Source of the DNA: an uncultured Flavobacteriales bacterium
Lineage (GTDB): Bacteria; Bacteroidota; Bacteroidia; Flavobacteriales_D; Crocinitomicaceae
Direction of reading: 5' to 3'
Assembly: GCA_913059205.1 (NCBI GenBank)
Contig: CAJXRM010000030.1
Coordinates: forward strand, 1-32,648
Length of the DNA: 32,648 nucleotides
The notes below the pieces were generated by a model. The model had not been told where the DNA came from. It ran no database searches and worked only from the letters and a program-made list of their open reading frames with translations. Positions 1 to 8,505 of the stretch are shown one piece after another; the stretch's first letter is position 1, and each line of letters starts with the position of its first letter. Position numbers and translations under genes: made by a program.

Positions 1-37
1 GTTAATATTTAATGATATGAATCGATTGAAAAACTTT

Positions 38-64
38 TTGATTCCCATCTTTCAATTATCTTTG
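38..64 (+). promoter_or_regulatory. Putative Bacteroidota-type promoter of ychF
   Basis: A TATCTTTG box at 57-64 matches the flavobacterial -7 consensus TAnnTTTG exactly. A TTG lies at 38-40, 16 nt upstream, just under the usual 17-23 nt spacing. The start codon follows 16 nt after the box, so the leader would be about 10 nt. Box and position are seen; use as a promoter is inferred. Confidence 0.5.
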
Positions 65-80
65 TTGAAAATTCAAGTTA

Positions 81-1178
81 ATGGCGTTAAAATGCGGAAT
101 TGTTGGTTTACCAAATGTTGGGAAATCAACCTTATTTAATTGTCTTTCAAATGCAAAGGCACAGTCGGCGAATTATCCTTTTTGCACGATAGAACCAAAC
201 GTAGGAACGATTTCGGTTCCAGATCCTCGATTGGAGAAATTGGAATCAATTGTGAATCCGGAAAGAGTGATGCCTACAACTATGGAAATTGTAGATATTG
301 CTGGATTGGTTAAAGGTGCATCGAAAGGTGAAGGTTTAGGAAACCAATTTTTGGCGAATATTAGAGAAACTGATGCCATTATTCACGTTGTCCGTTGTTT
401 TGCGGATGGAAACGTAATTCATGTTGATGGTTCGGTCAATCCAGTTAGAGATAAGGAAGTTATTGATATTGAACTGCAATTAAAAGATCTAGAAAGTATC
501 GAAAAGCGTTTGGCTTCATTGGCAAGGGTACTAAAGTCTGGAGATAAAGAAGTAGTGAAGGAAAATGAACTTGCCGTTAAGATTAAAGCTGCATTAGAAG
601 AAGGTATTTCTGTTCGTGCACTTGATTTTGATGAAAAGGAAGCAGAGATTGTTTCAAAGTTCCAGTTAATTACAAACAAACCAGTTTTGTATTTATGTAA
701 TGTGGATGAAGGTTCAGTAAAAACAGGAAACGAGTATGTTGAAGCCTTAAAAGCTTCTGTTAAAAATGAAAATGCTGAGGTGTTGGTGATTGGGGCGAAA
801 ATAGAGTCAGATATTACCGAATTGGAGACCTATGAGGAACGTCAAATGTTTTTAGATGAACTTGGTTTGGAAGAACCTGGTGTAAATCGATTGATTCGTT
901 CTGCTTATGCTTTATTGAAGTTGGAGACTTATTTTACAGCAGGTGTAAAAGAAGTTCGTGCTTGGACAATCACAAAGGGAATGACGGCGCCACAGGCCGC
1001 GGGAGTTATTCATACAGACTTTGAAAAAGGATTCATCCGTGCAGAGGTTATGAAGTATCAAGACTTTACCACTTTGGGAAGTGAAAACGCGGTTAAAGAA
1101 GCCGGTAAATTTAAAGTTGAGGGCAAAGAGTATGTAGTTGAAGATGGCGATATTATGCACTTTAGATTCAACGTTTAA
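81..1178 (+). CDS. ychF: Redox-regulated ATPase YchF (Obg-related P-loop NTPase)
   Basis: YchF (OLA1 family) is a ribosome-associated P-loop NTPase of the Obg group that prefers ATP to GTP; it is cytoplasmic and linked to stress and translation control. The 365-residue length is typical. The Walker A motif GLPNVGKST is at residues 9-17 and the G3-type DIAG at 72-75, followed by a glycine-rich GLVKGASKGEGLGNQF segment. The G4 position reads LCNVDE rather than NKxD, as expected for this ATP-preferring family. The middle is a helical/coiled segment (about 125-170), and the C-terminal third is the TGS domain (about 280-365). It has its own promoter candidate just upstream and is followed 35 nt later by fahA on the same strand. 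No Shine-Dalgarno precedes the ATG. Identification is very secure. Confidence 0.97.
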   Translation: MALKCGIVGLPNVGKSTLFNCLSNAKAQSANYPFCTIEPNVGTISVPDPRLEKLESIVNPERVMPTTMEIVDIAGLVKGASKGEGLGNQFLANIRETDAIIHVVRCFADGNVIHVDGSVNPVRDKEVIDIELQLKDLESIEKRLASLARVLKSGDKEVVKENELAVKIKAALEEGISVRALDFDEKEAEIVSKFQLITNKPVLYLCNVDEGSVKTGNEYVEALKASVKNENAEVLVIGAKIESDITELETYEERQMFLDELGLEEPGVNRLIRSAYALLKLETYFTAGVKEVRAWTITKGMTAPQAAGVIHTDFEKGFIRAEVMKYQDFTTLGSENAVKEAGKFKVEGKEYVVEDGDIMHFRFNV

Positions 1179-1200
1179 TTTTTTATATTTAATCAAACAT

Positions 1201-1208
1201 TAAGGAGG
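1201..1208 (+). promoter_or_regulatory. Perfect Shine-Dalgarno sequence before fahA
   Basis: TAAGGAGG ends 5 nt before the fahA ATG, an ideal Shine-Dalgarno position. I see no comparable site before the other genes of this window, most of which start after AT-rich leaders without one. Bacteroidota generally do not use Shine-Dalgarno initiation, so this site is an outlier. It also fixes the fahA start at 1214. Confidence 0.8.
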
Positions 1209-1213
1209 AACAA

Positions 1214-2506
1214 ATGATTATTGAAGCAAATAATCCAGAACTAAAATCATGGGTAGAAGTACCAACTAATTCAGATTTTCCAATTCAAAATTTACCTTTT
1301 GGAATTATTTCAATTCAAGGAGGTAAACCACGTGTTGCGTCTAGAATTGGTGATTATGCAATTGATATTAAATCATTATTTGTTTTAGGTTACTTGGAAA
1401 ACTTGCCTTTTTCGATTGAGGATTTTGATACTGATTCATTGAATCAATTTATGAAATCTGGGAAAAAAGGAACGCGAGAATTGAGAAATCGCTTGTCGAA
1501 ATTGTTTTCTGTTTCACAAATGGATTTACAGAAGAACGACCATCACGTTAATCAAGTGTTAATTGAAATGAATCAGGTTGAAAACTTGATGCCTATTCAG
1601 ATTGGAGATTATACGGACTTCTATTCAAGCGAACAGCATGCGTTTAATGTTGGTTGTTTGTTTCGTGACCCAAATAATGCATTATTGCCAAACTGGAAAC
1701 ATATTCCAGTAGGTTATCATGGAAGATCTAGTTCAATAATGCCTTCTGGTGTGAATTTTCATCGTCCAAAAGGACAAATGAAGCCGCCTACAGCTGAAGA
1801 GCCTGTATTTGGAGAAAGTAAATTACTTGATTTTGAATTGGAGACCGCCTTCTTCACGTATGAAGGAAAACCACTTGGAGATAACATAACTACTTCTGAG
1901 GCTGATGAGTTCATTTTTGGAATGGCCTTGTTAAACGACTGGAGTGCTAGAGACATTCAAGGTTGGGAATATGTTCCTCTTGGACCATTTTTAGGCAAAA
2001 ACTTTGCTTCGCATATATCGTGTTGGATTGTAACGTTGGATGCATTGGAACCGTTTAGAGTTGCTGGACCAGTCCAAGATCCAAAAGTGCTTCCATATTT
2101 AGAGTATACGGGTGACAAGCATTTAGATATAAACTTGGAGGTGATTATACAGCCTGAAAATGGAGATGAGAATGTAGTTGCAAATTCTAACTACCAATAC
2201 ATGTATTGGAACATGAATCAACAATTGGCGCATCACTCAATTAATGGTTGTAATATTCGTTTGGGCGACTGTTATGGTTCAGGAACCATTTCTGGACCGA
2301 ACGAGGGTGAATTTGGTTCGATGTTGGAAATTTCATGGAAGGGAACTAAACCTTTCAAAATGAACGATGGTACTGAGCGTAAATTCATTAATGATAATGA
2401 TACTGTAATTATAAGAGGATTTAGCTCTAAAGATGGAGTAAGAGTTGGTTTTGGGGAAGTTTCAGCAAAATTATTGCCGGCACTTGAACTGAGCAAATCG
2501 AAGTAA
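1214..2506 (+). CDS. fahA: Fumarylacetoacetase
   Basis: This enzyme hydrolyses 4-fumarylacetoacetate to fumarate and acetoacetate, the last step of tyrosine (homogentisate) catabolism, in the cytoplasm. The 430-residue length fits the two-domain family: an N-terminal SH3-like domain (about 1-120) and the catalytic FAH fold. The active-site segment GDYTDFYSSEQH lies at about 131-142 and holds the first metal-ligand Asp and the catalytic His. Further expected metal-binding segments are FELETAFF and LLNDWSARDIQGWEY, followed by LGPFLGKNF. The start is set by the strong Shine-Dalgarno. The stop is 4 nt before the RelA/SpoT gene, suggesting cotranscription. Other homogentisate-pathway genes are not in the window. 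Confidence 0.96.
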   Translation: MIIEANNPELKSWVEVPTNSDFPIQNLPFGIISIQGGKPRVASRIGDYAIDIKSLFVLGYLENLPFSIEDFDTDSLNQFMKSGKKGTRELRNRLSKLFSVSQMDLQKNDHHVNQVLIEMNQVENLMPIQIGDYTDFYSSEQHAFNVGCLFRDPNNALLPNWKHIPVGYHGRSSSIMPSGVNFHRPKGQMKPPTAEEPVFGESKLLDFELETAFFTYEGKPLGDNITTSEADEFIFGMALLNDWSARDIQGWEYVPLGPFLGKNFASHISCWIVTLDALEPFRVAGPVQDPKVLPYLEYTGDKHLDINLEVIIQPENGDENVVANSNYQYMYWNMNQQLAHHSINGCNIRLGDCYGSGTISGPNEGEFGSMLEISWKGTKPFKMNDGTERKFINDNDTVIIRGFSSKDGVRVGFGEVSAKLLPALELSKSK

Positions 2507-2510
2507 AATA

Positions 2511-4736
2511 ATGAATGAAGAATTTTTGAATATCGATCTTGAACAAGAGAGAAAGGATATTTTAAATGCCTTTCGTGGTTTGTTGCGTACACATAAAAAT
2601 CGTAGCAAGGAAGATACTCAAATGATTCGAAAGGCCTTCGATGTAGCAGTAGATGCTCACAAAGAAATGCGCCGAAAATCTGGTGAACCTTATATTTATC
2701 ACCCAATTGCTGTTGCACGAATTTGTGCTGAAGAAATGGGTTTAGGAACAACAGCTATTGTTTGTGCGTTAATGCATGATACAGTTGAAGATACCCACAT
2801 TACTTTGGATGACGTTGAGGATTTGTTCGGACCAAAAGTTCGGTTGATCATTGATGGTTTAACTAAGATTCCTGAGGTTTTTGACGAATCTGCATCTGTC
2901 CAAGCAGAGAATTTTCGTAAGATGGTTTTAACCATTTCGGATGACATTCGAGTTGTTTTGATAAAACTTGCGGATCGACTGCATAACATGCGTACACTTT
3001 CGAGTATGCGTCATGATAAGCAAATAAAAATTGCCTCTGAAACGAAATTTTTATATGCACCTTTGGCTCATCGTCTCGGTTTATATTCGATTAAAAGTGA
3101 ATTAGAGGATTTAGCTTTTCGATATACCGAACCAGAGATTTATGCCGATATTGAAAAGAAATTGAAATCTACTCAAGATGTCAGAAATAGGTTTATTCGA
3201 AAGTTTACTCAGCCTATAAAAGAAGCGTTGCAGCATGAAGGGTATGTTTTTCAAATAAAAGCGAGAACGAAATCAATTTCATCCATCTGGAAAAAAATGA
3301 AGTCAAAGGGAATTCCTTTTGATGAGGTTTATGATATTTTTGCCATTCGTATTATTCTTGAAACACCAGTTGAATTAGAAAAACCTGATGCATGGAGGGT
3401 GTACAGTATTGTAACTGACTTTTATCAACCTAGCCCTGATCGATTGCGAGATTGGATTTCAACACCTCGGGCAAATGGTTATGAATCTCTGCATACGACG
3501 GTGATGTCTCCAACTGGAAAATGGGTAGAAGTTCAAATTCGTTCAGAACGAATGGATGAAATTGCAGAAAAAGGTTTGGCTGCTCATTACCGATACAAGG
3601 AATCGAATAATTCTGAATCAAAATTCGACCGATGGATTTCTGAAATTAGAGATTTAATGTCTAGTCCAGACTCAAATGCAATGGATTTCATAAATGAATT
3701 CAAATTGAATTTGTTTAGTGATGAAATTTATATTTTTACTCCGAAGGGTGATTTACGGGTTTTACCAACAGGCGCTACAATTTTAGATTTCGCCTATGAT
3801 ATTCATACGGATATTGGAGATAAATGTATTGGTGCCAAAGTGAACAATCGATTGGTTCCATTGAGCTATCAATTAATTAGTGGAGACCAAGTTGAAATTA
3901 TTACTTCGTCAAAACAGAAACCAAACGAGGAGTGGACGCGATTTGTAGTTACAGCTCGAGCAAAGCAAAAAATTAAATCTTCTTTAAATGAAGAGAGAAA
4001 CAGTATTGCTCAGGATGGAAAAGAAATATTAGAGCGCAAATTTAAGCAGCACAATATTCGTTTTACCTCGGAAAACATAACCGTTCTCGAAAAATTTTAT
4101 AAAATGCCAGGTGCAATTGAGTTGTACTATAGAATAGCAAAAAGTAAAATTGATTTAACGAAATTACGTGAGTTAGAAAATGTTAACGGTATTCTACATA
4201 TCGAAAAGAAAGTCGTTAAAAAGACAAAAAAACCTTCAGATATTTTTTCTAAAATAGATGGAAAGAAGGATACTATCTTGATAGGTGATGACTTTAAGAG
4301 TATTGAATACACAATGGCGGCTTGCTGTGATCCGTTGCCTGGTGATAAAGTATTTGGATTTGTGACAATAAGCGAAGGGATAAAAATACATCGATACAGT
4401 TGTCCTAATGCTGAAAATCTGATGTCTAAAATGGCTTATCGGTGCATAAAGGCAACATGGAAAAATTCAGATTTAAAAGAGAACGTTGCCAAAATAACAG
4501 TGCACGGAATCGATAGAATGGGAATTGTAAATCGCTTAACAGAAATTATTTCCAATCAACATAACGTCAATATGAAATCAATTTCGTTTGAGACGGAAGA
4601 CGGTATTTTTGAAGGGAATTTGACAGTGATGGTTTTTGATACCGAGCATTTAGAACAGTTGATGCGCAAATTTGAACAGGTTGAAGGTGTACAACGTGTT
4701 CTGCGGAAAACTAACGAAGGTGAAGTGATAGAGTAG
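2511..4736 (+). CDS. rsh: Bifunctional RelA/SpoT-type (p)ppGpp synthetase/hydrolase
   Basis: Long RSH enzymes make and degrade the alarmone (p)ppGpp and so control the stringent response. At 741 residues the protein has the full domain order. The N-terminal HD hydrolase domain has H64, the MHD pair at 88-90 and LADRLHNM around 152-159, so hydrolase activity looks intact. The synthetase domain follows (YDIFAIRII near 260; STPRANGYESLHTT; EVQIRSERMDEIAEKGLAAH). A TGS domain lies at about 400-465, a conserved Cys-containing segment (AACCDPLPGD) near 600, and a C-terminal ACT domain at about 665-735. It starts 4 nt after fahA, so the two are probably on one transcript. The gene converges on the OstA-like gene with only 2 nt between the stop codons. 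I favour a bifunctional enzyme because both catalytic motif sets are present. Confidence 0.95.
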   Translation: MNEEFLNIDLEQERKDILNAFRGLLRTHKNRSKEDTQMIRKAFDVAVDAHKEMRRKSGEPYIYHPIAVARICAEEMGLGTTAIVCALMHDTVEDTHITLDDVEDLFGPKVRLIIDGLTKIPEVFDESASVQAENFRKMVLTISDDIRVVLIKLADRLHNMRTLSSMRHDKQIKIASETKFLYAPLAHRLGLYSIKSELEDLAFRYTEPEIYADIEKKLKSTQDVRNRFIRKFTQPIKEALQHEGYVFQIKARTKSISSIWKKMKSKGIPFDEVYDIFAIRIILETPVELEKPDAWRVYSIVTDFYQPSPDRLRDWISTPRANGYESLHTTVMSPTGKWVEVQIRSERMDEIAEKGLAAHYRYKESNNSESKFDRWISEIRDLMSSPDSNAMDFINEFKLNLFSDEIYIFTPKGDLRVLPTGATILDFAYDIHTDIGDKCIGAKVNNRLVPLSYQLISGDQVEIITSSKQKPNEEWTRFVVTARAKQKIKSSLNEERNSIAQDGKEILERKFKQHNIRFTSENITVLEKFYKMPGAIELYYRIAKSKIDLTKLRELENVNGILHIEKKVVKKTKKPSDIFSKIDGKKDTILIGDDFKSIEYTMAACCDPLPGDKVFGFVTISEGIKIHRYSCPNAENLMSKMAYRCIKATWKNSDLKENVAKITVHGIDRMGIVNRLTEIISNQHNVNMKSISFETEDGIFEGNLTVMVFDTEHLEQLMRKFEQVEGVQRVLRKTNEGEVIE

Positions 4737-4738
4737 GT

Positions 4739-6280
4739 TTACTCTCCTTCAAAAATTGCTTCTAACGATTTTGGTCGAAGAGCGTCTTTCCAATCGAATC
4801 CTTGGACAAATTGTTCTTCCTTTTTCAGTTTATCCAATGGATAAAAAACACCATCTGGTTTTTCAATGTACGTTATTCCGCTAATTTCACTACTATCAAT
4901 GTCAATTCTTAAATCACTTGCATACAATCGATTCATTCCGATTCGCTTTTTTGTGAAAGTAGAATCTGTTTTTATTTCTTCCTCAGGAAAGAAAATTGTT
5001 GTTGCGTTTCCATTCACGGTGGCTCTGTAAATGTCATTATCTCTAAAGTCAGCAATTATTCTTTTTCCAGCAATTTGATTGTAAAAAGTGTCAATTTTAA
5101 CCTCCATTAAAATTGTAGCGTTGTCGGTAATGTTTACTTGGTGAATGATAGTGTCAGTGATTCTAACATCGATATAGTCGCCTTTTAATTCACCATTTTT
5201 AGCCCATACAATTGGAGAGTGGTACATTTCAATTAATTCTTTTTCAGAGCTGTATACGATACTATCCGCCATTCCTTGAAACTTTGTAGCATAAATTCGC
5301 GCTCCATTAAATGCTTTTACAATTGAAACGGAGTCCAATTTGTAATTGTAAAGCGTATCGGCGTGAATGTAGACTGTATCATCTTTTAATTCTTTAATTG
5401 CGAGTGCATGTCCAGTCAAAAATGAATAGTTCAAGGTATCTGACATAAAGCCGTAATCTCCTTTAAAAGAGACTTTTTCTGTAGTATCTCTGTAATAGAC
5501 ATTGCCTTTGCCAATGTACTCGGTTTTTACAGGATCATAAATCAATATATCTCCAGAAATATAATCTTTTCCTTTAGTGATGGAAGCATTTTTACGCAGT
5601 TCAGCTTGTCCCGTTTCAGTTTGATACCATCCTGATTCACACAGTATGACTGCGTCCTTCGTATTTATTTGAGTCGGGCCGTAAAAGTAAGTCTTACGTT
5701 GACTGTAGGTATATTTCAATGTATCAGTTGTCATAGTCACTTCTGTGCTTTTATAAACAACCTTGTTACTAAAAAAGAAATTTTTTGTATTTGGATGAAA
5801 ATATCCAACTTTACTTGTCAACTCTTCCTTTGATACAATGCTAACAACTTTACCATAGTTTAAATAATACGCTTGACCAGTTTTGGAGTTGTAATGCAGC
5901 GTGTCTGTAGTTAATTTATACTCATTATCTCTAACCCTCACGTTTCCCCAAAGAGTGGCTTTATCTGTCCTTCCATCGTAGAAAAGTGAATCGCAAAATA
6001 GATTTAATGTATCTCGTTTATTAATGTGAACGTGTCCATACGCTCTTACACTTTTCGTTCGTTGGAAATAGTAGGCCGAATCACAATACATTTTGTTGCC
6101 TTGGTAAATGAAATTTACATTTCCTAGAAGTCGGTGTATTCCAGTTTTAGCATCATACTGGAGTGATTCCGAACCAGGTAAAAGCTCGAGTGATTCTTTT
6201 TGAGAAAAACCATGCGATTTAATCAAAAAAAGTGCGCTTATTAGGAGCGCACTTTTGAGTATGTTGAAAGTTAATTTCAA
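4739..6280 (-). CDS. OstA-like LPS-transport protein (OstA/LptA family)
   Basis: OstA-like proteins carry the LptA/LptD-N beta-jellyroll fold that conducts lipopolysaccharide between the membranes. The 513 residues begin with a hydrophobic signal peptide (about 1-26, ending G-F-S-Q). Many short beta repeats of the pattern Y-x-G-N-V ... CDSLFYD/DTLHYN follow, as in the Bacteroidota OstA_2 family. The start codon is TTG at 6280, chosen because it is the only start that preserves the signal peptide and because TTGA overlaps the purA stop by 4 nt (coupling). An intrinsic-terminator-like hairpin with a T-tract lies inside the signal-peptide codons (6224-6256). Last gene of the Fur/STAS/purA set. 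It is not a full-length LptD because there is no C-terminal barrel. Confidence 0.88.
   Translation of the reverse strand: MKLTFNILKSALLISALFLIKSHGFSQKESLELLPGSESLQYDAKTGIHRLLGNVNFIYQGNKMYCDSAYYFQRTKSVRAYGHVHINKRDTLNLFCDSLFYDGRTDKATLWGNVRVRDNEYKLTTDTLHYNSKTGQAYYLNYGKVVSIVSKEELTSKVGYFHPNTKNFFFSNKVVYKSTEVTMTTDTLKYTYSQRKTYFYGPTQINTKDAVILCESGWYQTETGQAELRKNASITKGKDYISGDILIYDPVKTEYIGKGNVYYRDTTEKVSFKGDYGFMSDTLNYSFLTGHALAIKELKDDTVYIHADTLYNYKLDSVSIVKAFNGARIYATKFQGMADSIVYSSEKELIEMYHSPIVWAKNGELKGDYIDVRITDTIIHQVNITDNATILMEVKIDTFYNQIAGKRIIADFRDNDIYRATVNGNATTIFFPEEEIKTDSTFTKKRIGMNRLYASDLRIDIDSSEISGITYIEKPDGVFYPLDKLKKEEQFVQGFDWKDALRPKSLEAIFEGE
6224..6256 (-). terminator. Intrinsic terminator inside the OstA signal-peptide codons
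   Basis: On the minus strand a perfect 11-bp stem (AAAAGTGCGCT / AGCGCACTTTT, plus-strand arms 6228-6238 and 6246-6256) with a 7-nt loop is followed by an unbroken run of T. It lies 24 nt into the OstA gene, just after the purA stop, and is in frame with the codons for S-A-L-L-I-S-A-L-F-L. By form it is the most canonical terminator in the window. Whether it terminates depends on ribosomes crossing it; attenuation is inference. Confidence 0.7.
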
Positions 6281-7557
6281 GCGAGCACTTTATTATTTAA
6301 GGTTTGTTTTCTATCCGGTCCTACAGAAACAACGGTAATCGGAACCTCCAAATTTCGTTCCAAATACAGCACGTAATCTTTCAATTCTTTGGGTGCATCA
6401 TCAAACGAACTTAATTTAGTTGTGTCACAATTCCATCCTTTGAAGTCCTCATAAATTGGAGTTACTTCAACGTCATTTACATCGTACGGAAAGTAATCAT
6501 AACGTTCTCCATCGATCATATAGTGTGTGCATACGCGAATTGTATCAAACTTATCAAGCACATCAGCTTTCATCATTGAAAGTTCAGATACACCATTGAT
6601 CATAATTGCGTACTTCAATTGAGGTAAATCAACCCACCCACATCTTCGAGGTCTTCCAGTGGTGGCTCCAAATTCGAAGCCTTCCTTACGAATTCTTTCA
6701 CCAACTTCATCATCCAATTCAGTTGGGAATGGTCCGCTACCAACACGCGTACAATATGCTTTGAAAATACCAATAACATTTCCAATTTTTGTTGGCGCAA
6801 CTCCCAGACCTGTACACGTTCCAGCAGTTACAGTATTTGACGAAGTCACAAATGGATAAGTTCCAAAATCAATGTCAAGCATGGTTCCCTGTGCACCTTC
6901 AGCCAAAATTTTCTTTCCTGCTTTAATTGCGTCATTGATAAATTGTTCACTATCAACCGCTTTTAATTCCTTCAGCACTTCAATAGCTTTCATCCAAGGT
7001 GTTTCGTATTCAGAAATATCGTAGTCAAAGTCAGGATAATGATCTAAAATGGTCTTGTGTTTTTCAACTAAAGCGTTGTATTTTTCCATGAATTTTGGCG
7101 AAAATAAATCACCCACTCTTAGTCCATTACGACCAGTTTTATCCATGTAAGTTGGACCAATACCTTTCAATGTTGAACCAATTTTATCTTTCCCTTTTGC
7201 CGCTTCTGATGCTGCATCAAGTAAACGATGAGTCGGAAGAATTAAATGAGCCTTTTTAGAAATAACCAAACGCGCTTTATAATCGAAGTTAAATGGTTTT
7301 AACTTTTCTAGTTCCGCTTGAAAAATAACAGGATCGATAACTACACCGTTTCCAACTAAATTCATAACACCTTCTCTAAAAATTCCTGAAGGAATGGTAT
7401 GAAGAACATGTTTAATTCCTTCAAATTCTAAGGTGTGACCGGCATTTGGTCCTCCTTGGAAACGAGCGATAATATCGTATTCCGGAGTAAGAACGTCAAC
7501 GATCTTACCTTTTCCTTCATCACCCCACTGTAAACCTAATAGTACGTCTACTTTCAT
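6277..7557 (-). CDS. purA: Adenylosuccinate synthetase
   Basis: PurA joins IMP and aspartate using GTP to give adenylosuccinate, the first committed step of AMP synthesis. The 426 residues fit the family. The N-terminal GTP-binding segment GLQWGDEGKGKIVD is at residues 8-21, with catalytic Asp and Lys, followed by GGPNAGHT (about 35-42) with the catalytic His. AEGAQGTMLDIDFGTYPFVTSSN and the C-terminal VGPDRKQTL base-binding segment are present. The ATG overlaps the upstream STAS gene stop by 4 nt, and the purA stop overlaps the OstA start by 4 nt, so all three are likely translationally coupled. Identification is very secure. Confidence 0.97.
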   Translation of the reverse strand: MKVDVLLGLQWGDEGKGKIVDVLTPEYDIIARFQGGPNAGHTLEFEGIKHVLHTIPSGIFREGVMNLVGNGVVIDPVIFQAELEKLKPFNFDYKARLVISKKAHLILPTHRLLDAASEAAKGKDKIGSTLKGIGPTYMDKTGRNGLRVGDLFSPKFMEKYNALVEKHKTILDHYPDFDYDISEYETPWMKAIEVLKELKAVDSEQFINDAIKAGKKILAEGAQGTMLDIDFGTYPFVTSSNTVTAGTCTGLGVAPTKIGNVIGIFKAYCTRVGSGPFPTELDDEVGERIRKEGFEFGATTGRPRRCGWVDLPQLKYAIMINGVSELSMMKADVLDKFDTIRVCTHYMIDGERYDYFPYDVNDVEVTPIYEDFKGWNCDTTKLSSFDDAPKELKDYVLYLERNLEVPITVVSVGPDRKQTLNNKVLA

Positions 7558-7907
7558 TGTTTTAATTTAAAATAATTGATAGCTTCCATCTGATTTTCAC
7601 AAATGGTATATATTTCATCGAGTTTAGAAATGATGAAAACTTTCTTTACATTTCCGTTGATATTCATTAATACTAAATCACCATTCATAATACGAGTTTT
7701 TGTCAACGTTTTCATGAATAAACTAATGCCGGAAGAATTAGTGTGTGTTAAATTCTCTAAATCAAAAACGACTTTAACATGATTTTTACTGATGTTTTCG
7801 AAAACTGCCTTTTCCAAGTCCTGAAAATCATTTTCGGTTGTGATTTTACCGTTTAACGTATAAACAACCAGATTATCCACAAACGATATGTCGTATGATA
7901 AATTCAA
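7554..7907 (-). CDS. STAS-domain protein (anti-sigma-factor-antagonist-like)
   Basis: A single STAS domain fills the 117 residues, resembling SpoIIAA/RsbV-type anti-anti-sigma factors. The signature loop reads N57-S58-S59-G60, so a phosphorylatable Ser is retained although the usual Asp is Asn. There is no membrane segment or output domain. The start appears to be TTG at 7907, one nt after the Fur stop; no ATG lies near enough to preserve the first beta strand. No anti-sigma kinase or PP2C phosphatase is adjacent, so the partner is unknown. It overlaps purA by 4 nt. The fold assignment is secure; a sigma-factor role is inferred only from the family. Confidence 0.85.
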   Translation of the reverse strand: MNLSYDISFVDNLVVYTLNGKITTENDFQDLEKAVFENISKNHVKVVFDLENLTHTNSSGISLFMKTLTKTRIMNGDLVLMNINGNVKKVFIISKLDEIYTICENQMEAINYFKLKQ

Positions 7908-7908
7908 A

Positions 7909-8358
7909 TTAGTTCTTTTTTGATGATTTTTTCACACCATAAAAATAAAGTGAATGGTGTTGAATTTCAATGTCAAACAACTCCTCAAGAGTCGATTTTA
8001 TATTTTGAATTCGAGGATCACAAAATTCGATTAATTCACCAGTATCAGTTAACAAAATATGATCGTGTTGTTTTGAACCATGTGACTTTTCAAATTGTGC
8101 AATGTTTTTCCCAAATTGATGTTTTCTCACTAAATTACAAGCCAATAGCAATTCTATTGTATTGTACAAGGTCGCTCGGGAAACGCGGTAATTTTGATTT
8201 TTCATTTCAACATAAAGCGTCTCTATATCAAAATGTCCTGAGTAATTGTAGATTTCAGCGAGTATTGCAAAGCGTTCAGGCGTCTTTCGATGACCGTTCT
8301 GCTCCAAATAAGCTGAGAAAATATTTTTTACGTTAACTAGTAATTCTTCTTGAATCAT
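7909..8358 (-). CDS. Fur-family transcriptional repressor
   Basis: Fur-family regulators are metal-dependent dimeric DNA-binding proteins. At 149 residues the length is typical. The winged-helix region includes [14 protein letters not shown] (58-71), and the hinge/dimer region carries the metal-binding H98-D99-H100. The structural-zinc CxxC normally following HDH is absent (the sequence reads [10 protein letters not shown]), although C113 in EFCDPRI remains. This argues against assigning a metal and leaves Fur, Zur or PerR open. It is the first gene of a tight set with STAS, purA and OstA. A TAATTTTG box lies 19 nt upstream of the ATG. Confidence 0.9.
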   Translation of the reverse strand: MIQEELLVNVKNIFSAYLEQNGHRKTPERFAILAEIYNYSGHFDIETLYVEMKNQNYRVSRATLYNTIELLLACNLVRKHQFGKNIAQFEKSHGSKQHDHILLTDTGELIEFCDPRIQNIKSTLEELFDIEIQHHSLYFYGVKKSSKKN

Positions 8359-8376
8359 ACAAATTCAGGTAAGTAA

Positions 8377-8384
8377 CAAAATTA
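8377..8384 (-). promoter_or_regulatory. Candidate -7 box for the Fur-STAS-purA-OstA set
   Basis: TAATTTTG on the minus strand matches TAnnTTTG, 19 nt before the Fur ATG. No TTG is found at the expected -33 distance, so support is partial. Confidence 0.4.
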
Positions 8385-8451
8385 AAGAATTAGTTCGGAT
8401 AAAAGCGGTTTAGATAAGCCTTAAAGCAAGGAGTTTTCAACAACTTATTTA

Positions 8452-8485
8452 CAAAAGAAAAGCCGTCTGACATTGTCCGACGGCT
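8452..8485 (-). terminator. Intrinsic terminator after the TerB-like gene
   Basis: The plus-strand arms AGCCGTC (8461-8467) and GACGGCT (8479-8485) pair perfectly, and the stem continues inward as GACA/TGTC after one mismatch. On the minus strand it is followed by TTTTCTTTTGT. It lies 20 nt beyond the TerB-like stop and before the Fur promoter region. Confidence 0.85.
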
Positions 8486-8505
8486 TAAACTGTTCGTCTT
8501 ATAAT

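Noticed and set aside
912..1196. 94-residue minus-strand frame under ychF
   Set aside because: Antisense shadow of a highly conserved gene, with no start context or domain.
4730..4745. Bidirectional terminator between rsh and the OstA-like gene
   Set aside because: AGAGTA/TACTCT forms only a 6-bp AT-rich stem with no T-tract; too weak to call.
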